From assembly GCA_016717595.1 (NCBI GenBank), contig JADKFE010000124.1:1-64000 (forward strand): 64,000 bases of DNA. Reading direction: 5' to 3'. The notes under the pieces were generated by a model. The model saw only the letters and a list, made by a program, of their open reading frames with translations. It ran no database searches and was not told where the DNA came from. Origin of the DNA: Deltaproteobacteria bacterium. Its GTDB lineage: Bacteria; Myxococcota_A; UBA796; CAJQPC01. How positions within the stretch are numbered: the stretch's first letter is position 1; each line of letters opens with the position of its first letter. Position numbers and translations under genes: made by a program. Below, one piece after another: positions 34,120-42,740 of this stretch.

Positions 34120-36272
34120 GCCGCCTCCTCTTTGCCCTCGCCCTGCTCCTGCCCGGCCTCGCCGTGGCCCAAGAGGCCCCGCCCGAGGAGCCCGCCGCCG
34201 ACGCGCCCCCCAAAGACACCGGCGGCGCGGGCCTTCGTTTTGGCCTGGGCGACGGGGAAGAGGAGGTCATCGACCCCGAGCTTCTGGCGATGGACACCCA
34301 GACGCTAGAGACCGAGGCCCGGGCGAAGTTTTACGAGACCCAGCTCCTCACCGCCCGCCGCTACGCCGACGAGCTTCTGCGCCGGGATCCCGACAGCATC
34401 GTCGGCCACTTCGTCGTGGGCAACGCAACCCGCGAGGCCGACGGCAACCTGGCCAAGGCGATGTTCCACCTCGGGCGCTCTCGCGAGCTGTACGAGACGG
34501 TGAACGGCACCTGGGGCGGAGAAGGGGACACGCTCCACGCCGACATCTTGAGGTCCACGGTGTACGTCGCCCTGGAGCTTGAGGAGCACCAGTACGCCCT
34601 GGACCTCATCGACTACCACGACTCCCGCTACCAGCCCCAGCTCCGCGCCGAGCGCGCCTGGCCCCTGATGAAGCTCGGGCGCTACGACGAGGCCCGTGAG
34701 GCCGCCAGCGCTGGCCTTGACGCCCTCGACCCCTGGCAGGTCTCCGTGGGCTGGAACGCGCTGTGCGCCATCGAGACCATGGCCGGAGACCGCGTCGCCA
34801 GCCTCTCGGCCTGCGAGGGCGCCTTAGAGCACGAGCGCAAGATGAAGGAGCCCGACCTCACCACGGACGCCTACAACGCGGCCTTGGCGGCGCTCTCCAA
34901 CCTCAAGTTCACCGACGCCGAGCGCCTGGGCTGGGAGGCCAACACCGGCCAGACCCTCTCCAACACAAACCCCCACACGTTTTTGGCCTACCTGTTCTTG
35001 GCGATGGGCCGCGGCGTAGACGCCGTAGACTCCGTGGGCCGGATGCAGTCGTGGCAAGCGGCGCAGCCCCCCTACCTGCGCGACAAAGGCCGCGCCGCGT
35101 CTGACGCCACCTTGGCGATGGTCCTGTGGGTGGCCGGGCGCTCCGAGCACGCCCTGGCGGCCATCGACCGCGCCATCCTCTTCCCCGACCGCCTGGGCAG
35201 CAACAGCGGCCAACAAGAGCAGGTGAAGGCGAGCCACGCCTTGCTGCGCCTCGCCATCGCCCGCACCCACGCCGAGCGGAACGCCGAGGCCGCGAGCGCC
35301 CGGGGCCTCATCCCGCTCCTGTGGAGCCGCCTCGGCGCCTGGATGCCCAGCCTCCAGCGCTGGAGCGACCGCGCCGCCGTGCGCGCGCTCCTCGCCGACC
35401 GCGACGCGCTCCTCGACAGCCTGCGCCCCTACCTCTTCGCCCACGGCGTCGATCTCGCCCCCTGGATGACGGGTGAGCTCGTCTCCGTGCTGGGCCCCTC
35501 CGTGGTGCGCGCCGCGGCGGATCTGGCCGCGCTGCAAGAGCCCGACGAGACCTTCGCCGGGTATCGCGCGGCGATGGAGGTGGAGATCCTGCACGCCGAG
35601 GGCGACGACGCCGAGGCGCTCCTGGCCATGGACGAGGCCCTCTCAGAGCTGCCCAAAGAGGAGGTGCTCCTGCGGGCCCGGGTGACGGCCCGAGGAGGCC
35701 AGGCCGCCTGGCGCGACGGCGACGCCCTGCGCGCCTTGGACCTCTACGCCCAAGCCTACGCCTTAGACCCCGGCGTGATCCGCCGCCTGGGCATCGCCCT
35801 GCCGGGCAAGGTCATCGCCCCGCCCGATGGCGGCGACGGCGAGGAGGCCGGGGAGATGTTCGCCCGCTCCCCCCGAATCACGAGCTACGACGGCGGCTTC
35901 ACCATCGTGGTCACTGAAGACACCACAGGCCTCACGGCCTGCCTGATGAGCCCCGCCGACGCCCGCCTGCGCTGCGTACACGGCCCCGAAGACGACGCCC
36001 TGCGCGCCGCGCTCTACCCCGAGGAGGAGGCCGAGCGGCTCGCCAAGGTGGAGGCGGGTGAGGTGATCCCGCCTCGGGAGCTCACCGACCACGACCGGGC
36101 GATGGGGCTGGTGTTGACCTTCTACGAGCAGGCGTTCTCGATCCCGCTGGGCGTGTCGAACCTCGACAAACGCAGCCTGGACGGCGTGACGGCCGTGGCG
36201 AAGGAGGCCGAGCGCAAGCGGCTGGAGAGCTTGTTGAACCGGCTGGAGACGCCGGAGAAGAAGGGGAGGTAG
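34116..36272 (+). CDS. Large exported TPR-repeat protein
   Basis: A 718-residue protein with a Sec signal peptide (LLFALALLLPGLAVAQ), an acidic Pro-rich linker, and then helical TPR-like repeats to about residue 560 (LLTARRYADELLRRDPDSIVG, LMKLGRYDEAREAASAGLDA, LRALDLYAQAYALDP). The C-terminal 150 residues are different, with strands (SYDGGFTIVVTEDT) and a Lys/Arg/Glu-rich end. It probably resides in the periplasm as the scaffold for the products of this operon. It is the last gene, coupled to moxR by ATGA; the next gene is on the other strand. Confidence 0.78.
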   Translation: MSRLLFALALLLPGLAVAQEAPPEEPAADAPPKDTGGAGLRFGLGDGEEEVIDPELLAMDTQTLETEARAKFYETQLLTARRYADELLRRDPDSIVGHFVVGNATREADGNLAKAMFHLGRSRELYETVNGTWGGEGDTLHADILRSTVYVALELEEHQYALDLIDYHDSRYQPQLRAERAWPLMKLGRYDEAREAASAGLDALDPWQVSVGWNALCAIETMAGDRVASLSACEGALEHERKMKEPDLTTDAYNAALAALSNLKFTDAERLGWEANTGQTLSNTNPHTFLAYLFLAMGRGVDAVDSVGRMQSWQAAQPPYLRDKGRAASDATLAMVLWVAGRSEHALAAIDRAILFPDRLGSNSGQQEQVKASHALLRLAIARTHAERNAEAASARGLIPLLWSRLGAWMPSLQRWSDRAAVRALLADRDALLDSLRPYLFAHGVDLAPWMTGELVSVLGPSVVRAAADLAALQEPDETFAGYRAAMEVEILHAEGDDAEALLAMDEALSELPKEEVLLRARVTARGGQAAWRDGDALRALDLYAQAYALDPGVIRRLGIALPGKVIAPPDGGDGEEAGEMFARSPRITSYDGGFTIVVTEDTTGLTACLMSPADARLRCVHGPEDDALRAALYPEEEAERLAKVEAGEVIPPRELTDHDRAMGLVLTFYEQAFSIPLGVSNLDKRSLDGVTAVAKEAERKRLESLLNRLETPEKKGR

Positions 36273-36331
36273 GGGGTGGGGTGACCCACACCGCCGCAGA
36301 TCAAAAACTCCCCATCACGGCCGTCCTCTGC

Positions 36332-36751
36332 TCACTCCACCCCCTCCGCCTCCTCCACCCGCACGGTCAACCGCAGCCCCTGCTCCAACCACACGAGGTC
36401 GTCCCCCACGACGATCGGTCGGCGGCCCCCTTGGAAGAGGTACGCGTCGGTCGCCGTCGGCACGACGAAGGTGGGCTCGGCGACGACGGTGAACGCCGTC
36501 TGGCCACGACGGCCGGGGCGACCCTCCTCCAAGGTCACGCTCACACGCCAGAGGTCCACGCCCTCCTCCTCAAGGGTGACGGCGACCCGACACGTCCGGC
36601 CTTCAGAGCAGGGCACCTCGACGAGCTGCGCCTCGCCGGGCGTCACGTCCTCAAAGGTGAGCCCGAGGGCGCCGAGCTCGTTGGAGGCCACCTCCAGGTT
36701 GAGCTCCACGGCGGAGGCGGAGACGGAGGCGAGAAAGAGGGCGGTGAACAT
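36332..36751 (-). CDS. Small exported hypothetical protein
   Basis: A 139-residue protein with a short signal peptide (MFTALFLASVSASA) and a mature beta-rich domain with Cys-x5-Cys (PCSEGRTCRV), probably disulphide-bonded, and an acidic C-terminus. ATG 36751 gives the cleanest signal; the frame extends upstream with Arg/Pro-rich sequence that does not look coding. It lies 46 nt downstream of the PNGase F-like gene on the same strand, so the two may share a transcript. No family recognised. Confidence 0.6.
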   Translation of the reverse strand: MFTALFLASVSASAVELNLEVASNELGALGLTFEDVTPGEAQLVEVPCSEGRTCRVAVTLEEEGVDLWRVSVTLEEGRPGRRGQTAFTVVAEPTFVVPTATDAYLFQGGRRPIVVGDDLVWLEQGLRLTVRVEEAEGVE

Positions 36752-36797
36752 CGTTTTTCGCTCCCGGGGAGAGGGTGAAGGCCGACGCCCGCTGGGC

Positions 36798-38892
36798 CTA
36801 CTCTTCGGCCTCATACGTCACAAGGTACGACGTGAGCAGGATGTAGGCGTCGGTGCTCCCATACCCGTCGTTGTACTGGGGCTCAAACATCGCGCGGCCG
36901 TCAAACAAGCCGGTGTAGGCCAGCTCGCTCTCCTCGCCAGCCTTCGCCACGCCCGTGAGGTCGACGGTCCACAGGTCCACCTCTAAGCCGGGGCACCAGC
37001 CCGCGCGGCCGTACACCCAGGTGCCGGACTGGTTGGGGATCACGCCCTCGGTGTATACCTGCTCGGCGCAGCCCCAGCGGGTGCCGGCGGTGGGGTGCTC
37101 TTTGGTGACCTCGTAGTCGCCGTTCACGGTGAAGCGGTGCTGGTGGTCGCAGAACTCGGCGCAGGCCTCTTTGGTGTTGCCGAAGCCGTGGCCGGTCACA
37201 ACGGTCATCAGCTCGACGCGGGCGGCGTCGGCGGGAACCGACACGGTCATCGGCGCGTGGCTGGCGTTGATCAGCTCCACCCAGTCGCCGGTGATGGAGG
37301 TGGGCTCGGCGCCGTCCGCCGTGGTGAGCAGCTCCCAGGCGCCGCCTTCGCAGCCCGCGGCGAGGTCGAGCGCCTCGGCGGCGGGGGTGGCCTCGGCGTC
37401 CTCCAGGGTGGTCGCGTTGTTCTCGGCCCAGCAGAGGTACAGACCGTCTGTGCTCAACGACACGAACACCCGGCTGTAGCGGCCGCCGCGGTACTCGTTG
37501 GAGGAGGCGGCCTTCAGCGTGAGCGCCCCGGCGGCGGGGTCGTAGGACTCGACGGTGAAGTTGTCGTCCTCGCCGTCAATGATGTACGAGCGCCAGGCGC
37601 TGCCGTCGAAGCTGTGGTGTTTTTGGTGGTTGTAGCCCTCGTTGAAGGTGCCGCCGCCCCAGAGTTTTGTCATCGACACCGGGCGCACGCCCTTGCCGCG
37701 GTTGGAGAGGCGCAGATCCAGGCTCACCCGATACGGTTGTTGGGTGTAGAAGGCGATCTTGCGGGGGCCGCCCTCTTGCATCATCGCCAAGAACGGGCTC
37801 ACGTCGTGAACCCAGCGGCCCGGGCGCCAATACGTCGTGATCCAGCGGCCTAGCTCGACGTCGCAGGTCTGTGACTCGTCGGCCTCGGTGGAGAGATCGT
37901 CGGCCTCACACAGATAGGCGTAGACGAGGTAGTCCCAGGCCGGGCATTGGGTGCCCGAGGGGTACGCCGCGCAGTCGAGGGTGAGGTCGAGCTCTAAGGT
38001 GTCGAAGCCCCGCATCGTCGCCGCGTCGGGCAGGGTGATCTCGGCCACGCCGCGCACGCCGGCCCAGCCGCCATCGCTCAGCAGCTCGTCGTCAAACGCG
38101 GGGATCACCGTCACGTCGGTCTCGGCGTCCATCTCATCGGCGCGGTCGGACTCAAAGTTGAAGTACTCGGGCTCGTACAGCAGGAAGATCGGCGGACATT
38201 GTTCCCAGCCCGTCGCCGGGTCGCAGAAGTAGCCGTTCTCACGCACCTGCTGGAAGCGGTCAATCGAGGCGCTCCACAGCACAAACTCACCATCGACATA
38301 ATACGACTGGTTGAGGGCGCCGATCCAGTCGGCCTCCCACGCGCTGTCGAGCACAAAATGCACACGGTCGGCCCAGTGGGCGCTCAACGACTCGTCCAGA
38401 GAGTCCCGGGCCTTCTGGAAGCCCGCGGAGAGCACCGCCATCTCGTCGCTGATCGTGGCCGCGTCTTGGCTGTAGCTGAGGAGGAAGTAGTGGACGTTGG
38501 GGGGGCTCGTCTCCAGCAAGCTCGGCGATCTTGGACGAGGAGTTGAAGTTCACCGGGTATTTGTTGGGCTCGTAGTAGTTGATGAAGACGTAGCTGTCGC
38601 AGCCCGTGAACCGCTCGCTGAAGGTGAACGCCCCCGCCGTGGTGTTGAAGGTGAAGTCCGGCGCCAAGGTGTGAAAGTCCAGGCCTTTGCCGCCGGTCTG
38701 GAACGGCCGCACGGTGAGGCCCGCGGCGGCGCAGGGATCATCGGGCTCGGCGCTGTCGTCCGTGGAGTCGCTGTCGTCCGCGGCGCTGTCTTCACCCGTG
38801 GGCTCGCTGTCGACAGGCGTCTCGCCGTCGTCGTCTTCACCTTTGCAGGCCAGGAGCAAGAGCGGCGGGAGCAGGAGCGCGGAGAGTCTCAT
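36798..38892 (-). CDS. PNGase F-like domain lipoprotein, frameshifted
   Basis: About 697 residues after removal of one base at about 38515-38521. It has a lipobox LLAC, then an acidic Asp/Ser/Thr spacer (residues 20-55) and a thioredoxin-like or redox-like stretch (FTFSERFTGCDSYVFINYY). From residue about 270 comes a PNGase F-type double beta-sandwich: FDTLELDLTLDC, CPAWDYLVYAYLCE, ITTYWRPGRWVHDVSPFLAMM and WGGGTFNEGYNHQKHH. The true enzyme removes N-glycans from protein; many bacterial relatives are uncharacterised. I do not claim amidase activity because catalytic residues could not be aligned. It is probably surface-exposed. Confidence 0.72.
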
Positions 38893-38956
38893 CGGGCACC
38901 TCGGACAGCGGCGAGCGGGGGGACCGCCATCGTAGCGCAGAGCGGACGGGATTCGC

Positions 38957-40396
38957 TCACCAGGCGGGCACGAGGCGCATCCAGGCGATCTGAATGGGCA
39001 AGTCGGCCACGGTGACGTCCCGCACCCAGACGGCGTAGCCTTGGGCGTCGCGCACGAGGCGAAAGCCCGGCCCCGGCGAGTCAAAGGCGAGCACGATCAG
39101 CCGCGTCCCCCCGGCGGGCACGCCGAGCTGATCGGTGTTGGAGTCGCGCACGCTCACCCCGGTGAGCAAGGCGTCGGCCAAGGCGACCTCCCAGCGGTCG
39201 ATGTGCAGCACGATGGTGCGGCCCGGGTCGACCAAGGGCTGAATGAGCGCGACATAGGCGTGGTTCGCCCGGGCTTGGTCGTGGACCCGGTTCAGAGACG
39301 TCATCGCGAAGAAGCTCAGCTCGGCGCGCACCAGCTCCGAGGGCGACTTCTCGGCGAAGGGTTTGCGGGGGCTGGGGTCGCGGTCGAGGTCGATGGGGTC
39401 GGCCAACAAGAAGAACAGGGCCGAGGCCAAAGGCGCGGTGAGTCGCGCCCAGCGCGGTGCTGGGGCAGACGCCAAGATCACCGCCAGGGCGGGCAGGTAA
39501 CAGAGGAGGTAGCCGGGCTTCGCCAGGTACACGAGGGCATGAAAAGCGAAGGGCACGCCGATCCACAGGCCAAACAGCGCCCAGGGGCCGGGGATGCGGC
39601 GCAGCCACAACAACAAGAGCGCGCCGCCGCTCACGCACTGAATGAGGTACACCGCGAGCTGGTGGAGCTGGTGCAGGCGCCAGTGTTCTGGCCGGAAGGA
39701 CCGCGCGACGCCGAACTGGTCGACCACGGCGCCCAAAAACACGAGGAGCCCGCCCGAGGCCGCGGCGCTGGCGGCGATCCAGGTCGCCGTCGGCAAGGCC
39801 ACCCCCGCGGCGAAGGCCGGCAGGCCCCGCAGGCCCACCCCCCAGCAGGCCATCGGCGCCAAAAACACCAGCAAGGAGGGGCGCAGCGCCCCGGTCACGC
39901 CCAAGGCGAGGCCCACCCAGGCCGCGCGCTCGTGGCTCGGCTTCTCCTGCGCGCGCTGGCAGCTCCAGGCCGTCCAGACCGCCCCGGCGGCGCCCAAGGC
40001 GTAGGCGTTCTCGGTGACGCCGTAGAGCCAGGTCACCGGGCTCATGGCCACCAGGGCCGCGGCGGTGAGGGGCTCGGCGCCGACCCGACGGGCGATGGCG
40101 GCGGTGAACACCAGGAGCGGCGCCACGGACAGCGCGCTCAAGAGGCGCAAGGCCAGGGCGGGCTCGACGGGCAGCAGGCGGGCGAGGCCGATGAGCCCGG
40201 CGTAGCCCGGCGGGTGCGGCTGCATGGCGGTGGGGTCGAAGTGGCGCACCCCGGCGGTGAGCAGGGCGGCGTCGATGTCGAAGGGGCTCTGGGCGAGGGT
40301 GCCCAGGCGCAGCGCCACGGCGGCGACGACCAACAACGGGAGGCCCCACACGCGCCGCGCGTCGGGCTCAGGGGTGGCCGGGAGCGCGTCGGGCAT
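38957..40396 (-). CDS. Polytopic membrane glycosyltransferase (GT39/ArnT-like, GT-C fold)
   Basis: A 479-residue protein with about ten membrane helices and a soluble C-terminal region (residues about 345-479). The first periplasmic loop has the acidic pair typical of GT-C enzymes (SPFDIDAALLTAGVRHFDP). Such enzymes use polyprenyl-phosphate sugars as donors and act on lipid A, proteins or polymers at the periplasmic face. There is no partner gene in the immediate neighbourhood. Its start is divergent from the Asp/Cys-repeat lipoprotein (112-bp gap). Confidence 0.75.
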   Translation of the reverse strand: MPDALPATPEPDARRVWGLPLLVVAAVALRLGTLAQSPFDIDAALLTAGVRHFDPTAMQPHPPGYAGLIGLARLLPVEPALALRLLSALSVAPLLVFTAAIARRVGAEPLTAAALVAMSPVTWLYGVTENAYALGAAGAVWTAWSCQRAQEKPSHERAAWVGLALGVTGALRPSLLVFLAPMACWGVGLRGLPAFAAGVALPTATWIAASAAASGGLLVFLGAVVDQFGVARSFRPEHWRLHQLHQLAVYLIQCVSGGALLLLWLRRIPGPWALFGLWIGVPFAFHALVYLAKPGYLLCYLPALAVILASAPAPRWARLTAPLASALFFLLADPIDLDRDPSPRKPFAEKSPSELVRAELSFFAMTSLNRVHDQARANHAYVALIQPLVDPGRTIVLHIDRWEVALADALLTGVSVRDSNTDQLGVPAGGTRLIVLAFDSPGPGFRLVRDAQGYAVWVRDVTVADLPIQIAWMRLVPAW

Positions 40397-40508
40397 CGTG
40401 GCGTCTTGAGCCGGTGGGGGAGGGTTCTTGAGGGGGCGCCGCGGGGGCTGCGGCGCGGGGCCACGCGCGCTAAGCTACCATGAGCACGCCCCTTCTCTGG
40501 AGCCCGTC

Positions 40509-41579
<1,071 letters not shown>

Positions 41580-41583
41580 GCCG

Positions 41584-42045
41584 ATGCCAAAGCCCGATCT
41601 TGACCTTCAGCTCATCGACGTCACCACCCCCGAAGGTGAGCTGGTCGCCCCGGAGTGGCTGCCGCGCGCCGAGGGGGTCCACCGCCAGCTCCGGGACCGC
41701 CTGGGCCCGGACTACGTCGCCAAGATGCGCCGGGTGTTCGCCGACGGCGCGCGCCTCGTCGTGGCGGCGCGGGGCGACGTGGTCGTGGGCCTCGGCGTGT
41801 ACCGCATCTACGAGAACACCTTCGACGGCCTGAACCTCTACGTCGATGACCTCATCACCGACGAGACCCAGCGCTCACAAGGCGTCGGGCAGGCGCTCTT
41901 GGGGCACATGGAGGCCATCGCCCGCGCCCGGGGCTGCTTGGCCTTCCGCCTGGACTCCGGCACCCAGCGCCAGCGCGCCCACCGCTTTTATCTGCGTGAG
42001 GGCCTGTTCATCACGTCGTTCCACTTCGTGAAGACGCTGGGCTGA
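41584..42045 (+). CDS. GNAT family N-acetyltransferase
   Basis: A 153-residue acetyltransferase. The acetyl-CoA pyrophosphate loop (motif A) is RSQGVGQALLGHMEAIARARG; before it lies the core strand DGLNLYVDDLITDETQR, and motif B includes AHRFYLREGLFITSFHF. The start is at ATG 41584, 4 nt after the stop of the Asp-rich lipoprotein, so the two are co-transcribed although there is no obvious functional link. The substrate is unknown; it could be a small molecule or a protein N-terminus. Confidence 0.88.
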   Translation: MPKPDLDLQLIDVTTPEGELVAPEWLPRAEGVHRQLRDRLGPDYVAKMRRVFADGARLVVAARGDVVVGLGVYRIYENTFDGLNLYVDDLITDETQRSQGVGQALLGHMEAIARARGCLAFRLDSGTQRQRAHRFYLREGLFITSFHFVKTLG

Positions 42046-42053
42046 CGCCCAGA

Positions 42054-42734
42054 TCAGCGCGCCGTCGTGCCCGTGACGCAGAGGGTGACCTCGCTGTCTT
42101 CGATCCGCTGGCGCGCGGCCTTGGACGGGGCGGGCAAGGGCTCCTTCCAGGCGTTGAGCGCGCGCATCACGGCGTCATCGAGGGTGGGGTCACCCGAGCT
42201 TCGTGTGAGCTTGGGGCCCGCGGGCACGTCGTCTTTGCCGAGGCGTAGGGTGACCATGACGCAGGAGGCGCCGCGCTGGGGCCCGACGACCCGGTTGAGC
42301 AGGCCTTGGAGCTGGGCGCGCCAGGCGTCTAGCTCGGGATCGACGTGGTGCAGGCGCAGCATCGCGGCGGTGGTGGGCGGCTTGGCCTCAAGGCCGGCGC
42401 GTAGGCACGACTCCACCCCCTCGTCTGGAGGGAGGTCGTCGGCCACGATGGCGCCGAGCCGACGCAGGGCCCCGCCAGAGACCCGGGCGCCCCACTCCTG
42501 AGTGGACGGAGGGCAGGGCCGCAGCACCGTCTGTAAGGCGGCGAGCTCGGCCTCGGGCACCTCGCCGTCCTCGACGGCCACCCGCCAGCCGATGGCCGGG
42601 AGCGGGCGGCTCGGCGGGGCCTGCGCAGGCGGCGCGGCGGGCGCCTCCACCACGGCGGCGGGCGCAGGCGGCGCGGCGGGCGGGGCCTCGGCGGCGCAGG
42701 CGGCGAAGATCAGGGCGAAGAGGGCGAATCGCAT
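42054..42734 (-). CDS. Hypothetical lipoprotein with Pro/Ala-rich tether
   Basis: A 226-residue protein with signal MRFALFALIFA and a possible lipobox (FAAC). Residues 15-45 are a long Ala/Pro tether that could span towards peptidoglycan. The mature domain has a Cys pair and ends in a region (CVMVTLRLGKDDVP ... DDAVMRALNAWKEPLP) that resembles the C-terminal fold of TonB-like or energy-transducing proteins (a strand and a helix with Ala-x-x-x-W). That likeness is weak. It lies 6 nt downstream of the M16 peptidase gene, in the same operon. Confidence 0.6.
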   Translation of the reverse strand: MRFALFALIFAACAAEAPPAAPPAPAAVVEAPAAPPAQAPPSRPLPAIGWRVAVEDGEVPEAELAALQTVLRPCPPSTQEWGARVSGGALRRLGAIVADDLPPDEGVESCLRAGLEAKPPTTAAMLRLHHVDPELDAWRAQLQGLLNRVVGPQRGASCVMVTLRLGKDDVPAGPKLTRSSGDPTLDDAVMRALNAWKEPLPAPSKAARQRIEDSEVTLCVTGTTAR

Positions 42735-42740
42735 GGGGCC

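Noticed and set aside
38957..40483. 480-residue plus-strand frame opposite the membrane glycosyltransferase
   Set aside because: Gln/Gly/Arg-rich shadow of a clear polytopic membrane protein on the other strand.
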